Source of the DNA: Limobrevibacterium gyesilva
GTDB taxonomy: Bacteria; Pseudomonadota; Alphaproteobacteria; Acetobacterales; Acetobacteraceae
Assembly: GCF_025989185.1 (NCBI RefSeq)
Contig: NZ_JAPDNT010000003.1
Location: 248,001-312,000, forward strand
Direction of reading: 5' to 3'
Length of the DNA: 64,000 nt
Shown: piece after piece, positions 25,715-34,436 of the stretch
Layout of the letters: every line of letters starts with the position of its first letter
How positions within the stretch are numbered: position 1 is the first letter of the stretch
The notes under the pieces: generated by a model
Database searches by the model: none
The model's input: the letters and a program-made list of their open reading frames with translations, nothing else
Told to the model about the DNA's origin: nothing
Program-made: the position numbers and the translations under genes

Positions 25715-28659
25715 GGCGCCTGCCCGACGGCAGCCGCATCGCCCGCGCCGCGCCGGTCGCCTTCACCTGGGAAGGCCGGCCCATGCAGGGCTTGGCCGGC
25801 GACACGCTGGCCTCCGCCCTGCTGGCCAATGGCGTGCGCGTGGTCGGCCGCAGCTTCAAGTATCACCGCCCGCGCGGCATCTTCGGCGCCTGGGCCGAGG
25901 AGCCGAACGCCATCCTGGATCTATCCTGGCAGGATCGGGCAGGCATTGCGCGGCACGATCCGAATGCGCGCGCGACGATGGTGGAGCTGTTGCCGGGCAT
26001 GGCGGCGCGGGGCGTCAACGGTTGGCCCAGCGTGGAGCGCGACGTGTACGGCCTGATCGACCTCGCGCATCGCTTCCTGCCGGCCGGCTTCTACTACAAG
26101 ACCTTCATGGCGCCGGACTGGCACCGTTACGAGCCGGGCATCCGCCGCATGGCCGGCCTGGGGCGGCTGCACGACAGCGCCGATCCGCTGCGCTACGAGA
26201 CCCGCCATGCCCATTGCGACGTGCTGGTGGTCGGCGGCGGCCCCGCCGGGATCGCCGCCGCCCGCGCCGCCGCCGCAAGCGGGCTGCGGGTGATGCTGGT
26301 CGACGATCGCGCCGCCTGGGGCGGCTCGCTGCTGTGGCAGGGCGGCACCATCGACGACCGGCCCGCGACGGAGTGGGTGGCGGACAGCATCGCCGGGCTG
26401 GCGGAGGCGACCTTGCTGCCGCGCACCACGGTGTTCGGCTGGTACGACCACAACGCGCTGGGCCTGCTGGAACGCCGGACCGCCGCGGCAGCGGGCTGGG
26501 CGGAAGACCGGCTGTGGCATGTGCGCGCCCGCCAGGTGGTGCTGGCGACCGGCGCGATCGAGCGGCCGCTGGTGTTCCCCGACAACGACCGGCCCGGCGT
26601 GATGTCGGCCGCCGCGGTACTGCAATACCTGCGCGAATACGCCGTGCTGGCCGGCGAGCGCGTGCTGGTGGCGACCAACAACGACACCGCCTACGACACC
26701 GTGCTGGCCCTGTGCGCGGCCGGTGCTGCGGTGACGGTCGCCGATGCCCGCACCGATCCCGGCCCCGCCGCCCGCCGCGCAGCGGAGGCAGGTGCGCGCA
26801 TCCGCGCCGGCAGCGTCGTCGCCGGCGTGGGCGGGCGCCGCGGCATACGCTGGGCGGAGGTGGCGCCGCTTGCCAGCCTGTCCACGCGCGAGCGCCTGCC
26901 CGCCGACCTGGTGGCCGTGTCCGGCGGCTGGTCGCCCGCGGTGCATCTGTTCAGCCAGTCCGGCGGCAAGCTGCGCTGGGACGAAGCCGAGGCTGCGTTC
27001 CTGCCGGCGACACCGCGGCCGGGACAGCATCTCGCGGGCGCCCTGGCGGGTGCGGCCAGCCTCGCCGCCTGCCTGGCCGGGGGGCACCGTGCCGGCCTCG
27101 CGGCCGCGCGCGCGTTGGACCGCCACGTCGATCTCGCCCCGCCGCGCGCGCCGGACACGCCGGCGCCGGCGCCGATCCAGGCGTTGTGGCATCTGCCGCT
27201 GCGGGGCACGCGGCAATGGATCGACTTCCAGAACGACGTCACGGTGAAGGATGTCGCCCTCGCCGCCGCCGAGAACTATGCCTCGGTCGAGCATCTGAAA
27301 CGCTACACCACGCTGGGCATGGCCACCGACCAGGGCAAGACCAGCAACGTCAACGGGCTCGCCGCGCTGGCCGCGTTCACCGGACGCGAGATCCCGCAGG
27401 TCGGCACCACCACCTTCCGCCCGCCTTTCGTTCCGGTCTCGCTGGGCGCGATGGCGGGGTTGCGCCACAGCGCGCTGCACACGCCGATCCGCCACCTGCC
27501 GGCGCATGCGGAGCACCTGGCGGATGGCGCGGAGATGCGCGAATACGGCGTCTGGCTGCGCCCGGCCTGCTATCCGCGCGCAGGCGAGACGGTGGCGCAG
27601 GCGATCCAGCGCGAGGCCGCGGCGGTGCGCACGCAGGCCGGCCTGTTCGACGGGTCGAGCCTGGGCAAGATCGAGGTACACGGGCCCGATGCCGCCGCGT
27701 TCCTGAACCTGATCTATTACAACGAGGTCGCGACCCTGAAGCCGGGCCGCATCCGCTACTGCCTGCTGCTGCGCGAGACCGGCACGGTGCTGGACGACGG
27801 CGTGGTGGCGCGCATCGCCCCCGACCGCTATTTGCTGTCGCCCTCGTCCAGCCACACCGGCGCGGTGCTGGCCATGCTGGAGCTGTGGCACCAGACCGAG
27901 TACCCGTCGTTGCGCGTGGCCTTCCACGACGTCACCGCCGCCTGGGCCACCCTCGCGGTCAGCGGTCCCCGGTCGCGCGACATCCTGCGGCGCCTGCACA
28001 CCGGTATCGACCTGTCGGACGCGGCGCTGGCGCATATGTCGTTGGCCCATGGCACCATTGAGGACCTGCCCGGCCGCATCGCCCGCGTCAGCTTCACCGG
28101 CGAACGCAGCTACGAGATCTCCGTCCCCGCCGGGTACGGCGCCGCGCTGTGGCAGCATCTACTGACGCTCGGGCGGGATGACGGCATCACGCCGTACGGC
28201 ATCGAATCGCTGTCGGTGCTGCGGGCGGAGAAAGGATACATCCTGATCGGCACGGACAGCGACGGGATGACGCTGCCGGACGATCTCGGCATGTCCGGAC
28301 CGTTGCGCGCCAAGAAGGTCGATTTCGTCGGCAAGCGCTCGCTGCTGACGCCGGATGCCACGCGCCCGGACCGGCGGCAGTTCGTGGGATTGCTGCCCGC
28401 CGATCCCGGCTTCGTGCCGGCCGTCGGCACGCATGCCGTCGTGCAGGAAGGCGGCGCGCGCCGCAGCATCGGCTGGATCACCACATCGGCGCACAGCCCG
28501 GCGCTGGGCCGGTCGATCGCGCTGGGCATGATCGAGCGCGGCCGCGCGCTGGCTGATGCGGGCGCGGAGGTGGAGCTGTTCCATCTCGGGCAAGCCTCCC
28601 GCGCCGTGGTGACGGCGCCGTGCTTCCACGATCCCGCCGGGGAGAAGCTGCATGGCTGA
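25711..28659 (+). CDS. soxA: Sarcosine oxidase alpha subunit
   Basis: Large NAD- and folate-binding subunit, 982 residues, normal for the family. The N-terminus has the Fer2-like fold without iron-sulfur ligands and the block RSFKYHRPRGIFGAW. A pyridine-nucleotide oxidoreductase domain starts at VLVVGGGPAGIAAARAA (about residue 170). The last 380 residues are a glycine-cleavage T-protein-like tetrahydrofolate domain, with ENYASVEHLKRYTTLGMATD at its start. It overlaps soxD by 4 bases and soxG by 8. The protein is complete with no frameshift. Confidence 0.95.
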   Translation: MRRLPDGSRIARAAPVAFTWEGRPMQGLAGDTLASALLANGVRVVGRSFKYHRPRGIFGAWAEEPNAILDLSWQDRAGIARHDPNARATMVELLPGMAARGVNGWPSVERDVYGLIDLAHRFLPAGFYYKTFMAPDWHRYEPGIRRMAGLGRLHDSADPLRYETRHAHCDVLVVGGGPAGIAAARAAAASGLRVMLVDDRAAWGGSLLWQGGTIDDRPATEWVADSIAGLAEATLLPRTTVFGWYDHNALGLLERRTAAAAGWAEDRLWHVRARQVVLATGAIERPLVFPDNDRPGVMSAAAVLQYLREYAVLAGERVLVATNNDTAYDTVLALCAAGAAVTVADARTDPGPAARRAAEAGARIRAGSVVAGVGGRRGIRWAEVAPLASLSTRERLPADLVAVSGGWSPAVHLFSQSGGKLRWDEAEAAFLPATPRPGQHLAGALAGAASLAACLAGGHRAGLAAARALDRHVDLAPPRAPDTPAPAPIQALWHLPLRGTRQWIDFQNDVTVKDVALAAAENYASVEHLKRYTTLGMATDQGKTSNVNGLAALAAFTGREIPQVGTTTFRPPFVPVSLGAMAGLRHSALHTPIRHLPAHAEHLADGAEMREYGVWLRPACYPRAGETVAQAIQREAAAVRTQAGLFDGSSLGKIEVHGPDAAAFLNLIYYNEVATLKPGRIRYCLLLRETGTVLDDGVVARIAPDRYLLSPSSSHTGAVLAMLELWHQTEYPSLRVAFHDVTAAWATLAVSGPRSRDILRRLHTGIDLSDAALAHMSLAHGTIEDLPGRIARVSFTGERSYEISVPAGYGAALWQHLLTLGRDDGITPYGIESLSVLRAEKGYILIGTDSDGMTLPDDLGMSGPLRAKKVDFVGKRSLLTPDATRPDRRQFVGLLPADPGFVPAVGTHAVVQEGGARRSIGWITTSAHSPALGRSIALGMIERGRALADAGAEVELFHLGQASRAVVTAPCFHDPAGEKLHG

Positions 28660-29110
28660 TCTCGCGCGCCATCCCGTCGCGGCGCGGATCGAGGCGCCGG
28701 GCCTCGTCGTGACGACGCGCGCGCCTGCGGGACAATGGCTCGTCACCGGCACGGACATGGAACCGAACACGCGCGCCGGCACCGATCCCTATGCGCTGTG
28801 GCTCGCCCCCGGCCGCCGCCTGGTGGTGGCCGACACGCCCGCGCCGGCGCCGGATGACACCTTCGTCTCGGACGTCACCGACGGGCTGGTGCTGATCGAG
28901 ATCATCGGATCGCGCAGCATGGACCTTCTCGCCATGGGCTGCCCGCTCGATCCGTTGTCGCTGCCGCAAGGCGCCTGCGCGCAGACGCTGTTCGCGGGCA
29001 TCAGGGTCGTGCTCTACCGGCACGGCGCCGCCGTGCGGATGCATGTCGAGCGCCCGCTGGCGTCCTGGCTGCTCGACTGGTTCAGGCAGGCCGCGACATC
29101 GTTGCGCTGA
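28652..29110 (+). CDS. soxG: Sarcosine oxidase gamma subunit
   Basis: 152 residues, the least conserved subunit of tetrameric sarcosine oxidase, with a T-protein-like fold. Position immediately after and overlapping soxA, length, and the segments DPYALWLAPGRRLVV, VSDVTDGLVLIEIIGSRSMDLL and the ending WLLDWFRQAA identify it. It caps the folate domain of the alpha subunit. It is the last gene of the soxBDAG operon; 107 bases without a feature follow. Confidence 0.9.
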   Translation: MADLARHPVAARIEAPGLVVTTRAPAGQWLVTGTDMEPNTRAGTDPYALWLAPGRRLVVADTPAPAPDDTFVSDVTDGLVLIEIIGSRSMDLLAMGCPLDPLSLPQGACAQTLFAGIRVVLYRHGAAVRMHVERPLASWLLDWFRQAATSLR

Positions 29111-29217
29111 GCGGCGGTGCCGGTTTGCGTCGAAGCCGTATCGGTGCAAGACAACATGGCGTTCGATGTCGAGAGCCCCGGCGGCCAGTGCCTGGCGCGG
29201 TTGAAAGAAGCCATATG

Positions 29218-30390
29218 ATGAGCAAGCGCCCGTTGTCCCGCTTCAAGGTCATCGACCTCACCCGCGTGCGCGCCGGCCCCACCGCCGTGCGCCAGCTCGC
29301 CGACTGGGGTGCGGATGTCATCAAGATCGAATCGCCGGCGGGCGATGCCGGGCTGGGCGGGGCGCGGCACGGCCCGGACTTCCAGAACCTGCATCGCAAC
29401 AAGCGCAGCCTGACGCTCGATCTGAAGCAGCCGGAAGGGCTGGAGATCATGCGGCGCCTGGTGCGCCAGGCCGACGTGGTGGTGGAGAACTACCGGCCGG
29501 ACGTGAAGTTCCGGCTCAAGATCGACTATGAAAGCCTGCGCGCGCTGAACCCGCGCCTCGTCTATGCCAGCATCTCCGGATTCGGCCAGGACGGGCCGTA
29601 TCGCGACCGCCCGGGCTTCGACCAGATCGCGCAAGGCTTGGGCGGGCTGATGTCCATCACCGGCCTGCCCGGCCAGGGCCCGGTGCGCGTGGGCATTCCG
29701 GTGGCCGACCTCACCGCCGGCATCTTCGCGGCCATGGGCATCCTGGTGGCGCTGCTGGAACGCGAGGAATCCGGCGAGGGGCAGTGGGTGCAAAGCTCGC
29801 TGCTGGGCGCGCAGATCTCCATGCTGGACTTCCAGGCCGCGCGCTGGACGATCGGCAAGGAGGTGCCCGGGCAGGCGGGCAACGACCACCCCACCAGCAT
29901 TCCCACCGGCGTGTTCGCCACCGCCGACGGGCACATCAACATCGCCGCCGCGGGAACCGAGATGTATCGGCGGCTCTGCGCGGCGCTGAGTGCCGACCAC
30001 CTCGCCACCAATCCGGACTACGCCTCCGACAAGGGCCGTTCGCAGAACCGCAAGGCCCTGAACGCGGAGATCGAGGCGATCACGCGCGGGAAGACGTCGG
30101 CGGAGTGGATCGCGGAGCTGAACAAGGCCGGCGTTCCCTCCGGTCCGATCAACAGCATGGACGAGGTGTTCGCCGACCCGCAGGTGCGGCACCTCAACAT
30201 GACGCGCCGCGTGCCGCACAAGGCGCTGGGCGAGGTCGAGGTGATCGGCCAGCCGATCGAGCTCAGCCGCACCAAGTGGGAAATCCACAGCCCCACGCCC
30301 GAGGCCGGCGAGCACACCGAGGAGGTGCTGCGCGAGCTCGGCTACGACGACGCGGCGATCGCGGCCTTGCATGAGCGGAAGGTGGTGTAA
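29218..30390 (+). CDS. CaiB/BaiF family (class III) CoA-transferase
   Basis: Transfers CoA between carboxylic acids through a ping-pong-like mechanism with an aspartate acyl intermediate. It has 390 residues. Two adjacent ATGs (29215, 29218) are possible starts, the second having the better spacing to AAAGAAG. The N-terminal block KVIDLTRVRAGPTAVRQLADWGADVIKIE, shown here in part (DLTRVRAGPTAV), and NKRSLTLDLK are typical. The catalytic aspartate is in PVADLTAGIFAAMG. It stands alone between soxG and a convergent ThDP enzyme whose stop is 6 bases away. It resembles many formyl- or succinyl-CoA-dependent members, and the substrate cannot be named. Confidence 0.9.
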   Translation: MSKRPLSRFKVIDLTRVRAGPTAVRQLADWGADVIKIESPAGDAGLGGARHGPDFQNLHRNKRSLTLDLKQPEGLEIMRRLVRQADVVVENYRPDVKFRLKIDYESLRALNPRLVYASISGFGQDGPYRDRPGFDQIAQGLGGLMSITGLPGQGPVRVGIPVADLTAGIFAAMGILVALLEREESGEGQWVQSSLLGAQISMLDFQAARWTIGKEVPGQAGNDHPTSIPTGVFATADGHINIAAAGTEMYRRLCAALSADHLATNPDYASDKGRSQNRKALNAEIEAITRGKTSAEWIAELNKAGVPSGPINSMDEVFADPQVRHLNMTRRVPHKALGEVEVIGQPIELSRTKWEIHSPTPEAGEHTEEVLRELGYDDAAIAALHERKVV

Positions 30391-30396
30391 CCCCGT

Positions 30397-31998
30397 TCAG
30401 GCCGGCAGCACCGCCGACAGCGAGGTGCGGACCACCGCGAACAGCGGGCCAGGTGCCGTCAATGCGTCCAGCAGCGCCGGCACCTCGTCCTCCGTCCGCA
30501 CCTGCATGACCGGGTAGCCATAGGCGGCGCCGATCGCCGCCAGATCGGGATTGGCCAGGTCGGTGCCGCTGTGCCGGCCGGGATAGGCGCGTTCCTGGTG
30601 GATGCGGATGGAGGCGTAGCTGCCGTTCTCCGACAGCAGCACCTTCAGCGCGGCGCCGCGGGCGGCGGCCACGGCCAGCTCCGATCCGGTCATCAGGAAT
30701 CCGCCATCGCCCACCGCGCAGATCACCGGCCGCTCGGGGTGGCGCAGCGCCGCGGCCACCGCCGCGGGCATGCCGTAGCCCATGGCCCCGGACACCGGCG
30801 CCAGCAGGCGCTGCGTCGGCCGCCAGGCGACCTTGCGGTAGAACGGCGCGCCGAACGTGCCGGCATCCAGCGTGACGATGGCATCGTCCGGCAGGCGCCG
30901 GCCGAGGGCCGCGACGATGTTGGCGAACACGACGCCATCCTCGGCGACGCGCGGCGCCCAGACGGCCTCGTTCGACTGCAAGGCGCGCAACGCGTCGATC
31001 CAGGCCGCGCGCGACGGCGGGGCCGCGGCGTTGCGGCCGGCCAGCGCCTGCAGCGTGGGGATGGCATGCGCCGCCACTGCAAGGGAGGTGGGAAAGCGCC
31101 AGCCCAGCCAGTCCGGATCGGCGCAGACATGCACGAGAGTCTGCTCAGGCTCGGGAAAGCTGTAGCCCTGCGTGGTGATGTCGCCGAGGCGCGTGCCCAG
31201 CGCCAGGACCAGGTCCGCCCGCGCGAAGGCGGCGCGCTGGGCCGGCGGGTTGGACAGGCCCATGTCGCCCGCATACAGCGCGTGCGCATTGGGGAACAGA
31301 TCCTGGCGGCGGAAGCTGACCGCCACCGGCACGCGCCATGCCTCGGCGAAGGCCAGCAGTGCCGCGCGCCCACCGGGGCGGTCCAGGTCGCCGCCGGCGA
31401 TGACGATGGGCCGCTCCGCCGCGCGCAGCAATTCGGCCAGACGATCCGCACCGGCCGCGGAGGGGGCCGTGTCGGCGGCGGGCACCGAGGCGGTGCAGGC
31501 GGCGCGCAGCACGTCCTCGGGCACTGACAGCACGGCCGGGCCGGGCACACCCGTCAGCATCGCCGCCCAGGCGCGCGACAGCAGTTCCGGCACCTGCTCG
31601 GGACGCACCGCCTCGCCCACGAACTTCGCGATACCGGCGAACATGCGGGCATAGTCGATCTCCTGGAACGCGCGGGCGCGCAGGTCGCGCGCCTCCACCT
31701 GGCCCACCACCAGCAGCAGCGGCACCGCATCCTGCTGGGCGGTGTGCATGGCGATGGCGGCGTTGCAGGCGCCGGGGCCACGGCTGACCAACGCGACACC
31801 GGGCCGCCCGGTCAGGCGCGCGTCGGCCAACGCCATGAACCCGGCGCCGCCTTCATGCCGGCAGGTAACGAGGTCGATGGCGGGGTGGTCGTGCAGCGCG
31901 TCCAGCACGGCGATGTAGCTTTCGCCCGGCACGCAGAAGCAGCGATCCACGCCATGGGCGGCGAGGAAGGCAACGAGGGATTCGGCGGCTGTTTGCAT
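30397..31998 (-). CDS. Acetolactate-synthase-like thiamine-diphosphate enzyme
   Basis: 533 residues with the three-domain POX/ALS layout. The pyrimidine domain has the catalytic glutamate E49 in CRHEGGAGFMALADA, the middle domain runs about 190-330, and the ThDP motif GDGGFLMTGSELAVAAARG ends in SENGSY, where one of the usual paired asparagines is Glu. The GESYIAVLDAL start differs from biosynthetic IlvB, which also needs a small subunit not found here. It is probably a catabolic decarboxylase or carboligase of unknown substrate. It is transcribed toward the CoA-transferase; a pairing as oxalyl-CoA decarboxylase was considered and rejected. Confidence 0.85.
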   Translation of the reverse strand: MQTAAESLVAFLAAHGVDRCFCVPGESYIAVLDALHDHPAIDLVTCRHEGGAGFMALADARLTGRPGVALVSRGPGACNAAIAMHTAQQDAVPLLLVVGQVEARDLRARAFQEIDYARMFAGIAKFVGEAVRPEQVPELLSRAWAAMLTGVPGPAVLSVPEDVLRAACTASVPAADTAPSAAGADRLAELLRAAERPIVIAGGDLDRPGGRAALLAFAEAWRVPVAVSFRRQDLFPNAHALYAGDMGLSNPPAQRAAFARADLVLALGTRLGDITTQGYSFPEPEQTLVHVCADPDWLGWRFPTSLAVAAHAIPTLQALAGRNAAAPPSRAAWIDALRALQSNEAVWAPRVAEDGVVFANIVAALGRRLPDDAIVTLDAGTFGAPFYRKVAWRPTQRLLAPVSGAMGYGMPAAVAAALRHPERPVICAVGDGGFLMTGSELAVAAARGAALKVLLSENGSYASIRIHQERAYPGRHSGTDLANPDLAAIGAAYGYPVMQVRTEDEVPALLDALTAPGPLFAVVRTSLSAVLPA

Positions 31999-32056
31999 GC
32001 GGGAAAACTATGCGGGCATGCCCGGCGCCGGAAGTCCCCGGGCGCGATGGCGATCG

Positions 32057-32152
32057 TTATTCAAGCGCGACCGGCAGCATCGAGGCGATCAGCAGCACCG
32101 CCACCGCCACGTTGAACGCCCGCAGCCGCGCCGGCGAGCCCGGAAGCCTGTT
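32057..32152 (-). pseudogene. Decayed C-terminal tail of a LysE/RhtB-like exporter
   Basis: Reading leftward from 32152, a stop (TGA) is followed by about 29 sense codons giving LPGSPARLRAFNVAVAVLLI and then ASMLPVALE before TAA at 32059-32057. An Arg-Leu-x-x-Phe-Asn block followed by a single hydrophobic helix is how LysE/RhtB proteins end. No start codon or remaining body is visible in the 282-base gap, so this would be a remnant left by deletion. It is short, and chance resemblance cannot be excluded. The rest of the gap (to 32280) shows no coding sequence. Confidence 0.33.
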
Positions 32153-32280
32153 TCACGCAATCCTGGATCAACTGCACGTGAGAACCGGCCGCCTGCCCCC
32201 ATCTTGGTCTATTGCCGATGCGAGACATGCAGCCGCGGCCACCGGCGCGGCCCGCTGGCCGCAAGCGGGGGAAATGGCAC

Positions 32281-33549
32281 ATGCGTTCCCAGCGGCTCAC
32301 CACCGTCATCCTGATCGGCATGCTGCTCGGTATCGCCGTCGGCGCCGCGTGTCATTCATTCTGGCCCGATCCGGCTACGGCCTCCGGCATTGCCGGCTAT
32401 ATCGGCCTGTTCACCGACATCTTCCTGCGCCTGATCAAGATGATCATCGCGCCGCTGGTGTTCTCCACGCTGGTGGTCGGCGTGGCGCATATGGGCGATC
32501 CAAAGGCGGTCGGCCGGATCGGCGGCAAGGCGATGATATGGTTCATCAGCGCCTCGCTGGTCTCGCTGCTGCTGGGCCTCGTCCTCGTGAACCTGCTGCG
32601 GCCCGGCGACAACCTGAACCTGCCGCTGCCCGATGTGGGTGCTGCGACCAGCCTGAAGGTGTCGTCGCTGTCGCTCAAGGACTTCGTGACCCATCTGGTG
32701 CCGCGTTCGATCTTCGAATCCATGGCCAACAACGAGATCCTGCAGATCGTGGTGTTCTCGCTGTTCTTCGGCGTCGCCTGCGCGGCGCTGGGCGAGCGGG
32801 CGCGGCTGGTTGTGCATGGCGTCGAGGAGCTGTCGCACATCATCCTCAGGATCACCGGCTACGTGATGGCCCTCGCGCCGATCGCGGTGTTCGCCTCGAT
32901 GGCGTCGATCATCACCACGCAGGGGCTCGGCATCCTCGTCACCTACGGCAAGTTCGTGGCCGAATTCTATCTCGGCCTCGCCCTGCTGTGGCTGTTGCTG
33001 ATCATGGTCGGCTTCGCGTTCTTCGGCGCGCATGTCTTCCGCCTGGTGGAGCTCGTGCGCGAGCCGTTCCTGCTGGCCTTCAGCACGGCCAGCAGCGAGG
33101 CGGCCTATCCGAAGATGATGCAGCAGATGGAGAAGTTCCCGGTCAGCAAGAAGATCATCAGCTTCGTCCTGCCCATGGGCTATTCGTTCAACCTCGACGG
33201 CTCGATGATGTACTGCACCTTCGCCACCCTGTTCATCGCGCAGGCCTACAACATCACCATGCCGATCGGCCAGCAGATCACCATGCTGCTGCTGCTGATG
33301 CTGACCAGCAAGGGCATGGCCGGCGTGCCGCGTGCGTCCCTGGTGGTGATCGCGGCCACGCTCGCGAGCTTCAACCTGCCGGAAGCCGGGCTGCTGCTGA
33401 TCATCGGCATCGACCAGTTCCTCGACATGGGCCGCTCCGCCACCAACGTCATCGGCAACGCGCTCGCCACCGCCGTGGTGGCGAAATGGGAGGGCGAGGA
33501 GACGCCGCGGCGAGGCGTCGCGCACGTGCCGCAGGTCGAGGCCGTTTGA
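32281..33549 (+). CDS. Dicarboxylate/amino acid:cation symporter (DAACS family)
   Basis: Sodium- or proton-coupled importer of glutamate/aspartate or C4-dicarboxylates, 422 residues, inner membrane with eight helices and two hairpins. ATG 32281 (MRSQRLTTVILIGM) is preferred, with GGGGGAAA upstream; longer in-frame starts add a non-membrane, Pro/Arg-rich stretch. Family landmarks are the serine-rich hairpin FSTASSEAAYPKMM, the NMDGT-like motif NLDGSMMYCTFATLF, and GIDQFLDMGRSATNVIGN. Its stop shares bases with the start of a periplasmic binding-protein gene (TGATG), an unusual coupling. Confidence 0.92.
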   Translation: MRSQRLTTVILIGMLLGIAVGAACHSFWPDPATASGIAGYIGLFTDIFLRLIKMIIAPLVFSTLVVGVAHMGDPKAVGRIGGKAMIWFISASLVSLLLGLVLVNLLRPGDNLNLPLPDVGAATSLKVSSLSLKDFVTHLVPRSIFESMANNEILQIVVFSLFFGVACAALGERARLVVHGVEELSHIILRITGYVMALAPIAVFASMASIITTQGLGILVTYGKFVAEFYLGLALLWLLLIMVGFAFFGAHVFRLVELVREPFLLAFSTASSEAAYPKMMQQMEKFPVSKKIISFVLPMGYSFNLDGSMMYCTFATLFIAQAYNITMPIGQQITMLLLLMLTSKGMAGVPRASLVVIAATLASFNLPEAGLLLIIGIDQFLDMGRSATNVIGNALATAVVAKWEGEETPRRGVAHVPQVEAV

Positions 33550-34433
33550 TGCGCGCGGGGCTCGTCCTCGCCGCCTGCCTGCTGCTGGCCGCCTTGCCCG
33601 CCTGGGCGCAGGATGAGCTGACGGGCACGCTGAAGAAGCTGCGTGATTCCGGCACCATCACGCTCGGCTATCGGGAAAGCTCGCTTCCCTTCTCTTATGT
33701 TACCGCCGGCGGCACGCCGATCGGCTACGCGCTCGACCTGTGCCGCGAGGTGGCCGACGACGCTGCGGCCGAGCTGGGCGTGCCCGAACTCAGGATCGCG
33801 CTGAAACCGGTCACGCCCGAGGACCGCATCCAGAAACTCGTCTCCGGCGACATCGACCTGGAATGCGGCTCGACCACCAACAACGTCGAACGGCAGCAAC
33901 AGGTTGCCTTCTCGCCGATCACCTTCGTCGCCGGAACCAAGCTGCTGGTGCCCAGGGCCTCGCCGGTGCAGTCCTATCGCGACCTCGCCGGCAAGACCGT
34001 GGTGGTGACGGTCGGCACCACCAACGAAGCCGCGGTGAAGAAGCTGTCGGACCGCCAGCATCTTGGCATCCGCTTCGTGACCACGCCGGACCACGCGCAA
34101 TCCTATGCGCTGCTGGCATCGGGCGGCGCCGACGCTTTCGCGACCGACGACGTGCTGCTCTACGGCTTCGTCGCCACCGCGAAGAATGGCGCGGCATTCC
34201 ACGTGGTCGGCGACTATCTGTCCTACGAGCCGTACGGCCTGATGTATCGCCGTGACGACCCGGCCTTCGCCACGGTGGTGCAGGCAAGTTTCGCGCGCAT
34301 GGCCGATGCCGGCATCCTGCGCGACGACTACAACCGCTGGTTCACGAAGCGGCTGCCCACCGGCGAGACGCTGAACCTGCCGATGAGCCCGCAGCTGGCC
34401 GAGATCTTCAGGCTTCTCGGCCAGCCGGACTGA
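33549..34433 (+). CDS. Polar amino acid (glutamate/aspartate-type) periplasmic binding protein
   Basis: Family 3 solute-binding protein, 294 residues. A Sec signal peptide spans residues 1-20 (hydrophobic core VLAACLLLAALP, cleavage after AWA). The mature protein starts like GltI (GTLKKLRDSGTITLGYRES), with LPFSYV, IGYALDLCREVAD and IDLECGSTTNN, the last being the ligand-binding block of glutamate/aspartate receptors. No ABC permease or ATPase gene is nearby; instead it is coupled by TGATG to the DAACS symporter. It may act with distant ABC genes or deliver substrate to the symporter. Confidence 0.9.
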   Translation: MRAGLVLAACLLLAALPAWAQDELTGTLKKLRDSGTITLGYRESSLPFSYVTAGGTPIGYALDLCREVADDAAAELGVPELRIALKPVTPEDRIQKLVSGDIDLECGSTTNNVERQQQVAFSPITFVAGTKLLVPRASPVQSYRDLAGKTVVVTVGTTNEAAVKKLSDRQHLGIRFVTTPDHAQSYALLASGGADAFATDDVLLYGFVATAKNGAAFHVVGDYLSYEPYGLMYRRDDPAFATVVQASFARMADAGILRDDYNRWFTKRLPTGETLNLPMSPQLAEIFRLLGQPD

Positions 34434-34436
34434 TCC

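Noticed and set aside
29218-31998. CoA-transferase plus ThDP enzyme as an oxalate pathway (formyl-CoA transferase/oxalyl-CoA decarboxylase)
   Set aside because: The genes are convergent rather than an operon, and the ThDP enzyme N-terminus and cofactor region look like acetolactate-synthase relatives, not oxalyl-CoA decarboxylase.
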